Assembly (NCBI GenBank): GCA_963555705.1
Contig: OY743190.1
Span: 38,236,929 to 38,300,928 of the forward strand
Length of the DNA stretch: 64,000 bases
Direction: 5' to 3'
Source of the DNA: Ligustrum vulgare
Lineage: Eukaryota; Streptophyta; Magnoliopsida; Lamiales; Oleaceae
Both the position numbers and the translations under genes were made by a program. This document shows positions 47,546-60,245 of the stretch, in pieces. Below the pieces are notes generated by a model. The model was not told the origin of the DNA, made no database searches, and saw nothing but the letters and a program-made list of their open reading frames with translations. Position 1 is the first letter of the stretch, and each line of letters begins with the position of its first letter.

Positions 47546-48266
47546 TGATGTGAACCCCCTTGGTATATTGACCAAAAATTCTCACAACTACTTGAAATCT
47601 TCCCAAGAAAGATAAGATGGTAAATAAAGCGATAAAACACCTTAGCCAATATTTAAATCTCTTCCAAAATTCATTGATTAAAGAACCAAGCACAATAGGT
47701 ATCAACTAAACAAATTTCAAGGTGGATGAAATAAACAACATACACAAGAATATAATATACTCAAGTAAAGTTGATTAATTTCCTAAGAGATTACAAGAGT
47801 AACAAAGGCTTTTACCTCACCCAAGAGGAGCTACTCACAAGAGCATTCTTGAACATCCAAAGTTAATCCTAGGGTTTGAAATGAAAAGAGTATTTAATGT
47901 ACAAAATTTGGGTAAAATGAGTAAATTCGGAAATTGCAAGAAAATCCTTTTTTTTTCTGAAATAGGGTGTTTCGGTCAACCGAACCATTTCCGGTCAACC
48001 AATACTCAACCGAACTTGGCTGAGGCTGCACTCCAAAATCTCTGCAGATTTTCGGTCGACCGAAATTGGCTGAGTCCAATTTCTTGTTAATTTTGGCTCC
48101 AACTTGATTATTAGCTTGTTTTCTTGACTTTAATTACTTTTTAGAGTCTTGAATCTTCTCCCAAAATAGCCCTTAATTACCTCGGTGCTTCACAAAAATG
48201 TACTTAAAAATTGTTTTGCCTCGAAGGATGAAGTTTTCTTTGGCGAGCCCCCTATGTTTCTCATCA
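47546..48266 (-). repeat. 3' LTR of the TGATG gypsy family
   Basis: It starts TGATGTGAACCCCCTTGG and ends TTTCTCATCA on the plus strand. To the right, GACTCTCCTTCTTC is the complement of a GAAGAAGGAGAGTC polypurine tract. It contains the perfect 16-bp palindrome TTTCGGTCGACCGAAA (48050-48065) and the near-palindrome TTCGGTCAACCGAA (47971-47984). Confidence 0.75.
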
Positions 48267-48320
48267 GACTCTCCTTCTTCAGGATGATTCGTCCCAAATC
48301 ATAGGTTTGTTCTAGATGTT

Positions 48321-49626
48321 TCATTGCACCTCCTGGATCAAAAGGAAACTTATGGCTCCATGACACATGATCAACCAATAGTATCCTGTAGCCTTGGCAA
48401 TAAGAAGGGGTTGAACCATGAACTCTTTTGGGCATAAGTGACGAGGTCCAAAGTACCAAGTGTCATCAACCTGCAAAATAAAATTAAACAAAATAGGGTG
48501 GGGAATGTTAGTTTCACGAAGTATGAGATATGGATCCTCATACTTGTAATTCATCACCTCCAACTCCTCTTCCCAAACCACGAAGCTCTTCACCTCACCT
48601 CCATTAATCCCTTCAACAACAATTTCATTCTCCAATTCATGCACCTCTTCGCTTCCCAACTTTTTACCTTCCTCATGAAAAATTGGAGTTTTATCAACTA
48701 TTTCAATTTTTAGCTCCCCCTCCTTCTCAACTTCCTCATCTTCTTCAAACTCCTTCTTGAGTTTTATTTGATCTTTGTGCACTTCTTCCAAACTCAAAGG
48801 TAGGAGTACCACATTTTTTCCATTCACTTGGAAGCTATACCGGTTCCTCTTGGTATGACTTTTCACTTCCCTATCACGTTGCCAAGGTTTTTCCCAAAAT
48901 TATGTGAGTAATGTGCATTGGAACTACATCACATAATATTTGATCACTATAAGTACCAATGTGAAAAGTAAGAAGAATTTTTTCACTTACCCTCACCTCC
49001 CCATAGTCATTTAACATTTACAATATATAAGGACTAGGATGCTTCATAACCGGTAACCCCAACTTTTCAACTATACTAGCACTCACCAAGTTAGTACAAC
49101 TCTCCCCATCTATAATGAGACTACATGACTTATAACTCACTAGACACCTAGTGTAGAAGTTATATTCTCCATGTTCCTCCATCTTATTAGTATGGGCAAA
49201 AGATGTTGGTGGCCTAGCATTCAACTCCAACTCTCCCTTCTCATTATCACCCCTCCTATGGAGTGATGGAATCTTCATTTTCGCTCTACCAATATTATCA
49301 TCAATTCCATCTCCACTCCTATTTACCCATTCTCCTCTTTTCCTATTCATACTCTCATTTTGTTCCCTACTTCCATCTCTACACATAATGTTCTCATATT
49401 CATTCCTCAACCTTCTCCTACCATCCCCCTTTTCTTCAACAATACTAGTTGATGTACTCTCCCCTCTTATTTCTAAATTTTCCAATTCTCCCCCAATTTT
49501 CCCCATTTGCTTAACCATGGTGGTTGAAAGATTTAGCAACATCTCCTTCAATTCTTGAGTTTGAGCATTGGAAATGGACATGGTGTGCAAGTGTGAAGTG
49601 TTCTCACAAGAAAATATTTTTCTCAT
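48321..49626 (-). pseudogene. Gypsy gag/protease remains
   Basis: The first frame (49626-49018) has a gag-like charged part (NAQTQELKEMLLNLSTTMVK, many Glu/Arg) and then a retroviral-type protease start: RCLVSYKSCSLIIDGESC followed by TNLVSASIVEKLGLPV. The active-site Asp is present but the following residues are DGE. After a stop at SPYIL it continues as DYGEVRVSEKILLTFHIGTY and ILCDVVPMHITHIILGK, and after another frame change as RNRYSFQVNGKNVVLLPLSL (48866-48321). The rest of pol is not there; an acidic stretch and FGPRHLCPKEFMVQPLLI follow. The zinc knuckle was not found. Confidence 0.7.
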
Positions 49627-49876
49627 GTTTCACTCAAATTTGCAAGGAACATAATCAACTAGATTGACATATATAATTCTTGTGAAGCATGAAACCACAT
49701 ACAAGCAAGATACATAGGAATGGATAGACACAAGAGCAAGTGAGATTTTCTTTACTTTCTAGGATACAAGAGATGGCTATGAATTTGTAGGACAAATTTT
49801 TAAAAGTACAAGGTCACAAAGGCTTGACAAGGAACAAGTAATTGACTAGGAAGTATTTGGTGTAGAGAAAAGTGGA

Positions 49877-50133
49877 TTTTAGCATGAAAGCTCTATTTGG
49901 GACAATTTATCACACACTTCGAGGCAAAGCTTGAATAACATGGAATTATGGGCCTCAACAATCTCAATAATGAGAACAAAGACAATACCCAATATGTAAT
50001 GATCAAGAAATACTCATGGGCATATAAATTTTCCTATTTTTTTTTTAATTTTTTTTTTTTTTTAATAACAAGAACAACAAGAAGAAATGTAAAGATAGGT
50101 TTACCAAATTAGAGTCAAACTCTGATACCAAAT
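49877..50133 (-). repeat. Gypsy leader and primer site, original copy
   Basis: In reverse this is a primer site TTGGTATCAGAGTTTGACTC and a leader running to the gag start. A (T)n/(A)n-rich tract lies at 50040-50065. A near-identical copy occurs at 61659-61913 inside the Sirevirus. The flank CAAAT at 50129-50133 is the left target duplication of the Sirevirus insertion. Confidence 0.75.
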
Positions 50134-51602
50134 TAAAAATTTGAGGTTGTCTAAATTTTAATAAACAGACTGTCACAGACAAGTCTGGACAGTAACCAGT
50201 TAACAGTAAATCGTTAAGCGTTGTTTAGCGCAGTACCAGATGAATCTTGCTAAGGCAGATTCGTCTGGATTGTAAAACGTAAACAATCAGAATAAATTGT
50301 GCGGAATTATAAATGGAAAAGAAAACAATAATTTGAGCTTAACGTGGGAAAAACCCTAACAGGGAAAATCCACGGTTCGCATCCTGCGAACAAAAATAAA
50401 TCACTAAATAAGGAAAGAGTTTATACAGATGAGTCTAAACTATAGGATAAATCTACGCATAGACTTTATCAAACATCCAAGAAATAGATCACTCTATGAT
50501 CCTACTGTGGCATGTAATGTGAGCTGGCGTCCCACCACTCTTCAGTAGTTTTCTTTGACTTTGCAACACTTTTCAGCAACACGAACTCCCGTTCGATCTT
50601 GATCCAAACCTCCCGTTTGATCTTCACGCTGAAATTCTTTCCTTCTCTAAGTGATTGAATCCTCCTCCCAGAGTATTGAAGTCACAACACAATTGAAGCT
50701 TTTTGTATTTGTGCTCACACGAAAATTAGCTTCAATATTTTTAAGGTGGACGTGTATTTTTGTAGAGCTCCACAAGATTTTTGGATTTTCACGTCACAAG
50801 AAAAAAGTCCCGTTTTTCTTCTCTTTATAGTGCAGTTAGATTTCTTAACTCCCAAGTTTTCTTATTGCACAAGATCTCTAATACCTGCAAAACATGATAG
50901 AAATAATTAATAAAAGGTAAGATAAATATTCTTAACTAAATCTTACCATAACCAAGATATAGATAAATCATGTAATCTTACCATAAGTTAATCAATCACG
51001 TGATTAACATAAATATGGACTTCATATTTTCGGCCCTTAAGAATTTTCCCTGGATAGATTTTCGTCCAACAAATCTTACCATAAGCAAAGATAAGAATGA
51101 AATATTCTTGACCATATCTAGAAGATGCTTACCATATTTTGGATACCTTGATAATCAAGAATAAACACAAAATATTATCAAGAATATTACCAACAAATTT
51201 TCGAGATTGTGATCAAGGATTTTCGTCCAATCAGAATATTTAACAAGACTTAAAATATAATCAAAATACTTATAAGTGATAAAGATATAATTTCAAGCCA
51301 AGTAAATCACAATTTTGATCACAAACGATAAGTGATAGACTTCTACCATTATCACAATACTTATCATATCAGATAAGCAATCAACATTATCTTCAAAATA
51401 TTATCACAATATTTCTTATCATTATCATAGAAGATAAGCAACAAATATTATCACAATATTACGTCCAAGAAATGTTTAAGTAATTTAATTAAACTTAATA
51501 AATTACTAAATAAAAATATTTAGTAATAAACTAAATTTATCAAATTACAAAAATATAGGAAAATAGAAAATGCCAATTAATATAATTTAAAATAAGTTAA
51601 CA
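50134..51602 (-). repeat. Sirevirus 3' LTR
   Basis: It begins TAAAAATTTGAGG on the plus strand (the other LTR has TG, so this end carries a G-to-A change) and ends AATAAGTTAACA. The polypurine complement ATCTCCCCCTTTGG lies immediately right (51603-51616). Differences from the 5' LTR cluster in the leftmost ~430 bases. Confidence 0.9.
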
Positions 51603-51616
51603 ATCTCCCCCTTTGG

Positions 51617-52769
51617 TTTTTTCTATTTTTCCAAAACCTAATCATCTTTTCACAAACGTAGAAAGAAGTAACATGCAATTATTAAGCTCCCCCTATCAAA
51701 ATTCTCCCCCTCAAGTCATGCATCATAATAAGCTCACTTCAACAAATCCATGCATGTAACGAGAGAAAAATAATAAGTACATAAAGGAGAATCAAAATGA
51801 ACCAAAAGTTACTTCAACATTTAATCAATCAGAAAAGATGAGAAAAAATACTACTCCCCCTTTTTGGAAGAAATAGGGGAAGCAATCCATGTCTTGTAAC
51901 CTGCCAATGTAAGCACGAGTAGACAAAGATTAGGAAAAATTCAGTTAGAGACAATAAAACCTGCAAATAAAGGTTGAGTTTTAGAAAACTCTAAAAACAC
52001 AAATGCTCCCCCTTACCGCAATGCATAGAAATTTAATGCAGTAGGACATCTATGTCTCTCCCCAACGACCCCTCAAACATAGAATTCAAGAAAACATGCA
52101 AATAGATTCCAGTTGCCCAATTATTCCATCCTGTCCAGTCGATTTAGGTTGACCAGACCCATCTATAGGTCTCTAGACATCCAGATATATGGTTTTTTTT
52201 TTTTTTTTTTGAGAATCAGCATAGGCACCAGTCGACCAAAACTTAAAACTGAAAGGTGTAAGCGTATCTTTGGAAGTCTGCATAAGGCTACTAACAAATG
52301 ATGAATGATCATACCTGGATCCACCTGGTGTAGTGTATTCATCTACCCTTGTATTCAGTTTATTTTTCTTTGTGGTCACCGTGTTATTCACCATTTTCTG
52401 TTCTTTCTGTCTGGCCAAACAGTCTCTTCTTCTTTAGATTCTACAGCATCATCCTTGTTTTTAGGCCTTTCTCTCTTATCAGATTCATTCTGCTCCTCTG
52501 ATTTTTCATTTTCAACTCCAGACCCAGATTCCTTTGTTTCATCTGATTTTTATTTTGAAGAACCTCCAACCAACTGATCCAGCGTGTCTTCAAGTCTTTT
52601 GACACAAACCCTGAGATCAGATACCTATACCTTTAACCCAATAATCTCTGCTTTAGCTGGCCAATTCTGGCATCCTGGCCAGACGAATCCTGTTTACCAG
52701 GAGTGTCCCCTAAAACCTGTTTCCTGTGAGAGGTCTGCACCTCCAGTGTTTTCCTGCATCTGACCCTGT
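51617..52769 (-). other. Sirevirus 3' untranslated region
   Basis: No gene recognised. Several CTCCCCCT clusters (51688-51712, 51855, 52008) look like extra polypurine complements. A T-tract lies at 52194-52211. Confidence 0.5.
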
Positions 52770-55700
52770 TTAACCCTTGGGATTGATCACCAGATTATCC
52801 TCCAGCATATGAATACCCTGATCACGAAGCAATTGTGAAATAATCCCAGGATAAACCAATAATTGATTCCTCTGCTTTCTCTTCTTCAGCCTCGACTCTG
52901 AATCACTAGATTCATCTGATGTACCTGAGTCCGGGTCAGATCCATTTACGTCTTCTGCCAATTCATTTTTTCAGATTTACCTTCTTTCACATCTTTATCA
53001 TCTTTTGGCATCTCCCCCTTTGTTTCAAACTGTTTGCTCGAAATTTCTCTAGCAACAATCGACTCACTTTGAATATCTAAGGGAGAAAAGTGACTGGTAG
53101 GAAGATTATCAAACATAGGTGTCGAATTTGCACCCATAACTTGTGACTTGGTGGTAGAGATGCCTTGGCTTGGTTCGGATATAGGCTAAGTTGGAATTTG
53201 AACTCGTTTTGGAATGAGTAAGAACGACTGGTATGGAGGCAGTGAAGGTGTAACGCCCCAAATTCCGTGCGGAGCCCGGGACGCCACTTCGTCCTTTCAA
53301 ATCTACTTTAATGCGGAAAATAAATTTAATTCAAACCGTCGTATTCATTATTTTGAAAAATTTAGCGAAAACTGAATAAAAATGGAATATAGATCAATGC
53401 ATAAAAATTTAATCTCAATCAGTAATATTCATAAAATTGTCTAAAAAAAATTATCATCCTTTATTTAATTTGCCACAGCTGCCCTTTCATTCGCCGCCTT
53501 CTCCGAGATCTGCAAAAACTGTTAAAAATGGAATGAGCATTTCGAAAGAAATACTCAGTAGACTCATCGCCAATAATTAATTTACAGAATAATTGAACAC
53601 GTAATTATGCAATCATACAATGACATCATTCTCATATTCTTGGGCTACTTTACTTTCAAAATCAAGGCTCTTTAAAAATCATAGGGTGTGGGTAGTCTCG
53701 TCTCGTGCACTTAAGGCACATAAGTTATGCATAACATCATCATTTCTCATTTATCTCATAAGAGATATTCTTTTCTCGTCTCATGCATCAAAGCATGTAA
53801 ATCACGTAATTTCACATAAGACATGCAATTATAATTTAAACTAATTAGTGGGGGCGAGTTTACCTCAAATCACGAGTCTGAAAGTTGAGCAAGAAAATTC
53901 ATGTTGTTCTTCTAAATGTCCAAGCGCCTCGTCTAGCCCATAAGTTACATTAGCCTTTAGAAATTTATAGTTTATTAAAATTTTAGGACTGAAATGATTA
54001 TTTTAAAACTTGGGATTTATAATTTAAATCAATATGAACAAAATTAAAAGACTTTAAAATTGTGGCTTAAATGATAACTTTTGAAATTTAGAGGACTAAA
54101 ATGAATACTTTGAAAGTCGAGGGGCTAAAATGTAAATTTTCAAAACTTGAGTTGAAACTCAAACGAATATTAAACTATAGGGCTGAAATAATTCATTTTT
54201 AAAACTTGGGGCTGAAATTAAAAGGGTTAGAAAATTGGGGACCAATATGAGAGACTTCTAAAACACAAGGGCTTCAAATGTAAATTTCCAAAAGTCAAAT
54301 CTTATAAACAATCCTCTCTCTTTCTATCACACATTCAGGCGACAGAGGAGAGGCGCGGGAGAGAGACGCGACGGGGAAGGTGAAACTGCTGGTGCATTCA
54401 CCGGCTTTCAAAGGCAGTGACGCCGTCGAGGGGGCGACGGAGAAGAAGAGTTGCGTGATTTTGGGCTAGAAACCGAGGCGGAAAGAGGAAGTATTAGGGC
54501 TTGGTTTTCCGACCAAATCAAACGGCATTTCGAGGTAAGTTATTGGGTTATGTCTATTCTTGGATTTTGGGGAAATTTTGGAGGAGGGCTGAGGCGGTTG
54601 AGGGTGGCGTTTGGGTGTTGATTGGGCGATGACGGTGGTCGGTTTAGGCAATGACGCGAGGATGTTGATGTTGGTTCGCAGTGGTGATAATTTCGAATTG
54701 GTGCAGCAGGGGGTGAGAGGCGATTGTGGGGGTGGTGTTGATAGCGGTTTGAGAGAGAGACGGCGGCTTTGGAGTCGCGAGCAGTGGTGGCTGGTGGCGT
54801 TGGTATTTATGGGAATTGGTGGTTCGAGTTTTGCAGGTGATGAAGGCTGCAGTTGGGCAGTAGGTGTGTTGGATGATGGCTCTGGTTTTGCAGATTGTGG
54901 TTCAATTGATGTAGACGATGGTGGTTTATTTGTGACAGTGGCTGCGTTGTGACTGTGTGATTGCGGCTTTGGCATTGGCATTAGGTAGTGGCTTTGGAGT
55001 CTTGGCCGGATAATGTGGAGATTGGTGGCATGATTATGGTGGCGTTGTGGTGTCCCGATGGTTCAATTGGAGAGGTTGGGGCTCGAGGTTATGGTTGATG
55101 GAGATGGCGTCTGTGGTGTGGGTCGTCTATGGAGCTGGTGGTGGTTTGAATGAATGAAGTGGAGATGGAAAGATATACATAGAGTTGGATTCAAAAATTG
55201 GCAATTGCTTGATTTGTGATTGAGGGGGCTGAAGGAGAGGTTAATTGGGTGCAGATGGCGTATGAGGGGGGAGGAGTTCGGCTGATTGATGACTGAAATT
55301 TTGGGATTTAGGTTTGGTTATTTCATTCTTGGCTATGGTTCTGAATGTGGTTGCAAATGAGGCTTGGTGGATTCATAAATGGAGGTTTGTGGTGGAGGAG
55401 TAGGTGGAAAATGAAATGGAAAGTGGTGTAAAGTATGGTGATTGATGATGATGAAATGGGTGGAAAAGAAGAAAACTTGGGATGTAATGAGGTTGAATGG
55501 CTAATTGTGAGGGATTGGGTAGAGATAATGGGGGAAAATGTGGTTGAATATGAAAATAGAAGTTGGGGAGAAAATTTTGGGATTAAAAATGAATGTGAAT
55601 TGGGGATTAAATATTTTGGACTTAAATAATTAAAATTTGGATTAAAATACATAAATAAATAAATAATGAAAATAAGATACTTTTATAAAAATTGAAATTG

Positions 55701-56010
55701 AAATTTAACTACAATAAATTTAAATAATTTAAATTTTAACTTAAATGATTAGACGAAAATGTGTTTAAAATAAATAGGTAAAATCGTAGCGACACCTTTT
55801 AAATAATATTTATTTAAATAATTCATGGAAAATTCTTGGTCGCTACAGAAGGAGATTTGAAGAGAGATTTTTGAGGAATTTGAGTACAAGTAGAATTCAA
55901 TAGATTTTTAAATCCATTCCTTGTAGAGAAAGATATCTCTTGAGAATCCTAGTTTATGCCAATTTCCTTTCCTTAAAAAATGGGATAAATCTAGAAACAA
56001 AATAGGTTAA
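52770..56010 (-). pseudogene. Sirevirus extra ORF (env-like position), split by solo LTR
   Basis: Between RNase H and the 3' LTR the minus strand has coding-like sequence. SQEISFSTRNGFKNLLN (about 55930) runs via QIPQKSLFKS up to the solo LTR at 55847. It resumes beyond 53248 as PSLPPYQSFLLIPKRVQIPT, a stop, PISEPSQGISTTKSQVMGAN, FSPLDIQSESIVAREISSKQ and, after a frameshift, a Ser/Asp/Glu-rich stretch (GSDPDSGTSDESSDSES), a basic KKRKQRNQ and LLVYPGIISQLLRDQGIHML. Sireviruses often carry an extra ORF here, sometimes called env-like. No signal peptide or membrane segment is visible in this copy, so envelope function is not supported. Confidence 0.5.
53249..55847 (-). mobile_element. Solo gypsy LTR inside the Sirevirus
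   Basis: A 2599-bp insert TGTAACGCCCCAAATTCC..CTTGGTCGCTACA with exact duplication GAAGG (53244-53248 and 55848-55852). It is the same family as 7159-10155. GC-rich central frames (54466-54981, 54611-54952) are Pro/Ser or Gly/Val-rich translations of the LTR without domain. It is younger than the Sirevirus, which is younger than the surrounding gypsy element. Confidence 0.9.
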
Positions 56011-57001
56011 GAATTAGGAAACAAATAAATTACCAAAATCGGGCTCCACAATCAACTGACTTGTTCTGCAAGATTTGCACATATTAGCCCACGATATACT
56101 GCCTTAAAAATAAAGATTTTCAGAATAAAATCTAAAATTTGTGAATAAGAAAAAGTCTAAATGCTTCTGAATACCTGAGACACGTCTGAGCACTTGTTGG
56201 CATCTGTTGAGTCAGATATATCTGGTAGTAGACAGTCCACCACGAGCATGATTATGTTGATTAATGTGCGTGTGTGATTTGAGCAATCCTTAGTCATCCA
56301 TATACTGCAAAAAATCATATGATTGCCCTGACCTATCGATTTTTCACCGTAATGCACAATAAGATCGATCAAAATCTATAGAAAGTGCATTTTCTCAAAT
56401 CCGGCTTGCCGACTTTTTCTATATTGTGGCAATGTCTTTTGGAGATGGAAACAGCTTCACACAATCCCCAGAAGTTATGTTACAGTATGTTCCCCTTTAG
56501 GTTAGAAGAAGGGTATGAACTTGGCTTGGATTGGTAGATTCACACAATCCCCAAAAGTTTTCTTATTAGGTTTTCCCCTTACTTCTACAATATTACCACA
56601 TTTATATCAATTCATCGTATTTTGAAGCTAAAGGGTATGAACTTGGCTTGGATAGGCAGCCTTCTTTTCCACTAGCCCTTGGATAATAAAAAATGCGTGC
56701 AGTGTTATAAGCAAGATTTAGATCATAGGTCTACACACAGAATATGAAATCTCATCCAGTAACAACCATATGACATAGACAGCAGTGACTTATCCTTAGG
56801 ATTGTCCAGATTTGAGTGCTAGTTAGATTCATCCGGAGACATGTTGACTGCTATCAGCCAGATGTATCTGTCTCGTTATCAGCCACAAGTACTCAGATAT
56901 ATTTGCAAGCAAAAATATGATCAACTTAGTATAAGAACATGATAACTTAAATACATGCAATAAAAAGAAAAACAACGATTTTTTTTGAAATATGCATGTT
57001 C
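56011..57001 (-). other. Spacer between Sirevirus extra ORF and pol
   Basis: AT-rich, no domain recognised. Two direct repeats of GGGTATGAACTTGGCTTGGAT (20 of 21 bases shown in common) occur at about 56512 and 56635, together with CACACAATCCCCA-type phrases. Confidence 0.45.
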
Positions 57002-57360
57002 CTATTCAGAAGGAGGTGATACTCCAATTTGTTTCCTAAGGCTTTCAAATTTGACAGTATCGAGGGCCTTAGTAAACAAATCTGCCAGCTGTAGATCAGT
57101 CTGTATGTGCTCCAGATTGATAATCTTTTGTTTCACCAATTCTCTAATGAAGTGGTGTCTGATGTCAATATGTTTTGTTCTGGAATGCTGGACTGGATTC
57201 TTTGAAATATTGATGGCATTGGTGTTGTCACAATACATAGTGGCTTGTTCTGTAGAGATTCCATAGTCCTCCAACATTTTTTTCATCCACAGGAGTTGTG
57301 TACAGCAACTCCCAGCTGCTATATATTCAGCTTCGGCTGTGGATAGTGACACTGAATTTT
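57002..57360 (-). pseudogene. Sirevirus RNase H
   Basis: It reads SLSTAEAEYIAAGSCCTQLL, then MLEDYGISTEQATMYCDNTN, AINISKNPVQHSRTKHIDIR, HHFIREL and QLADLFTKALD, ending at PPSE. The catalytic acidic residues in the AEAEY and DNTNA blocks are present. It removes RNA from the RNA-DNA hybrid in a working element. It is separated from RT by a one-base frame change near 57355. Confidence 0.9.
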
Positions 57361-59022
57361 CTTTCTACTTAGCCATGCCACCAAATTGTTCCCAATGTAG
57401 AAACATCCTCCAGATGTGCTCTTTCGATCATCTACGTTCCCAGCCCAGTCTGCGTCTGAAAAACCTGCAAGATTGGCAGTGGTATCTCGTGTAAACCAAA
57501 TTTCGTAACTCAACGTACCACTTACATATCTGATGATTCTTTTCACAGCAGCAACATGAGATTCCTTAGGTTTAGCTTGATATCTTGCACAAACTCCAAC
57601 ACTGAAGGATATATCTGGCCTACTGGCAGTAAGGTACAGAAGACTTCCAATCATGCTTCTGTAAAGGGATGGATCTACGTCCTTACCACTGTCATCCTTT
57701 GAAAGTTTTAGAGTAGTCGCCATGGGAGTTCTCATTGCCTTTGCATCTTCAAGTCCAAATTTCTTCACCAGATTTTTAGCGTACTTTGCTTGAGATATGA
57801 ATATGCCAGATTCATCCTGCAAACCAAGGAAAAAGGTTAGCTCACCAACCATACTCATTTCAAATTCTCTTTTCATTGTATTTATAAATTCATTAATTTT
57901 GGACTTAGATGTAGACCCAAATATTATGTCATCAACATATATTTGAGCTACAGTTAGTCCACGATTTAGATGCTAAATGAAAAGAGTTTTATCAGTTCCT
58001 CCCCTTTTGTATCCGTTGCTCAGCAAGAATGATGTGAGCCCTTCATACCAAGCTCTGGGGGCTTTTTTCAACCCATATAACGCCTTTTTGAGTCTAAAGA
58101 CATAATCCGGGTGAGATGGATCTGTGAAGCCTTGAGGATGCTCCACATAGGCTTCCTCATTAAGCACACCATTCAGAAATGCACTTTTGACATCCATCTA
58201 AAATAGTCTGAAGTTGATGTAGCAGAACACAGCTAGCAACATCCTGATGGATTCCAGTCTGGCTACTGGAGCAAATGTCTCGTCAAAGTCTATCCCTTCA
58301 ATCTGGGTATAGCCTTGAACAACAAGTCTGGCTTTATTTCTTACCACATTTCCTTGTTCATTTGACTTATTCTTGAAGATCCATTTGATTCCAATTACAT
58401 TACCTTCTTTAGGACGTGGAACCAGCTCCCAGACATTGTTTCTTTCAAATTGGTTAAGCTCCTCCTGCATAGCTTGTACCCAGTGTTCATCTGTCAAAGC
58501 TTCCTTGACATTTTTTGGCTCAATTTGAGACATATGACAGATGTTACTCATCTCAGCAAATTTTCTTCTGGTCACATTTTTCTTAGACATATCAGTGAGA
58601 ATGTTGTCAAGTGGATGTGCCTTTTGGATCCTAGCAGGTGGTAGTCTCGATGCTTCTAGTTCAGCAATATCAGGTGTATCTGGGTCATCAGATTCGTCTC
58701 GATCTGCAGATATTACTGGGTGCCCAGACTCATCCTGATCGGATTCTTCAGTATTATTGAGACTTCCAGCTTGGTGCTGTTCTTCTTCTGATTTTTCGCT
58801 TCCAGCTTCTTCTTTTGGTGGAATTTCCAGTTGATCACCATCTGCTTCCTGTAAATCAGAATTTAAACAATTAGTGTCATCCACTTTCACATTAATAGAC
58901 TCAAGAATAGTTTGGGTTCTTAGATTGTAAACTCTATAGGCCCTACTATTTTCAGCATAAACCAAAAATATTCCATCATCCGATTTTGAGTCAAATTTTC
59001 CTAGGTGTTCTATATCTTTCAA
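57319..59022 (-). pseudogene. Sirevirus integrase tail and reverse transcriptase
   Basis: From the right: LGKFDSKSDDGIFLVYAENS (end of integrase), a linker rich in Glu/Asp/Ser, then NNVWELVPRPKEGNVIGIKW and IFKNKSNEQGNVVRNKARLV at the start of RT, and DFDETFAPVARLESIRMLLA. A TAG interrupts before [20 protein letters not shown] (58197). A second TAG lies before the catalytic QIYVDDIIFGS (about 57950). The frame then runs through FFLGLQDESGIFISQAKYAK and RPDISFSVGVCARYQ to GGCFYIGNNLVAWLSRKK. The YVDD active site is intact, but the two stops and the flanking frameshifts prevent a full enzyme. Confidence 0.92.
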
Positions 59023-60245
59023 AATGTAGCATTTACTCCCAAAGCATGAAAGTAATCAACCCTAGGTTTTCTACCCTTCCAAATTTCATATGGAGTTTGG
59101 TTTGTTCCAGATCTAAGCATGACTCTATTGACAATATAACAAGCAGTGTTTATAGCTTCTGCCCAAAATTTCGTGGGCAATTTGTTGCTATTTAGCACGA
59201 CACGAGCCATCTCTTGTAGAGTTCTATTTTTCTTTTCCACCACTCCATTCTGTTGAGGAGTCTTTGGGGACGAGTACTCATGCTTGATCCCGTATTGGGT
59301 ACAAAAATCAGCAAACTCGGAGTTTTCAAATTCTCTCTCATGGTCACTTCTGATCCTTTTGACTCTTACCTGTTCATCTGCCTTTTCATTGTTCAATTTC
59401 TGAAAAAGATTAACAAAATTGTCAAAGGTATCAGATTTATCTCGAATAAACATGACCCAGGTGTATCTGGAGAAATCATCAACACATACATGAATATACC
59501 TCTTACCACCAATACTTTCCTTTTGGATAGGACCCATCAAATCCATGTGAATTAGTTCAAGTATATGAGAGGTATTAATGGATGTACCTGGTTTATGTTG
59601 ATTTTTTATTTGCTTACCCTTTTGAAAATCACCACAGATTTCATCTGGAATATTGTTTATGCTGGTTAAGCCTCTCACAGCCTGTAGTCTGGTCAGCTTC
59701 ATGAGATCATGGTAGTTTAGATGTCCTAGTCTGTTATGCCACAGTTTTTCATTTTTGGTTTTAACAGCATTGCAAGTTTCGTGACTCTCAAGTGTATAGC
59801 ATTTATCTCGAGATCTAACTCCCTTAAATAAAACACTCTTTAACGGGTTAGACTTCTTGTCACAACTCAAAACCTTGCAATATTCTTTTGAAAACATGAC
59901 AACCAAGTTATCATCACATAATTGTCCTACACTGATCAAATTTTCCTTAAGCCCTATAACATATAAGACATTAGTTAATGTAGGCAATTCCTTAATGTTG
60001 ATGATACCAGATCCATCTATCTTACCCTTTTGGCCATCACCAAATGTAACAGCACCTGTTTCGTCTTTTTCAAAATGTGTAAGTAGAGAGAGATCACCTG
60101 TCATGTGTCTAGAACAACCACTATCAAAATACCATGTGTTAGAAATCAAAGCACTCATATACAATTGCACTACATAAGCATTCGTTCGAGTTTTCTTCTC
60201 TTGTCTAGAAACAAGTCTTCTTTTGTGTGAATTGATTAACTTCAA
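59019..60245 (-). pseudogene. Sirevirus protease and integrase
   Basis: A 408-codon frame. The protease motif WYFDSGCSRHMTG stands at about residues 38-50. The integrase zinc finger has HNRLGHLNYHD at about 170-180, but its second Cys is Phe (ICGDFQKGK), which should harm zinc binding. The integrase core has Asp in HMDLMGP, Asp in RSDHEREFEN and Glu in TPQQNGVVEKKNRT, so the DDE triad is present. The frame ends at GVNATF, where a lost base shifts it out of the RT frame. Protease would cut the polyprotein and integrase would insert the cDNA. Confidence 0.92.

Noticed and set aside
54466..54981. 171-codon Pro/Ser-rich ORF and the opposite Gly/Val-rich ORF at 54611-54952
   Set aside because: They lie in the GC-richer centre of a solo LTR delimited by GAAGG duplications. 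Overlapping open frames on both strands and absence of a domain indicate composition, not a gene.
56985..57266. Plus-strand ORF opposite RNase H
   Set aside because: It is a shadow of the Sirevirus RNase H frame on the minus strand.
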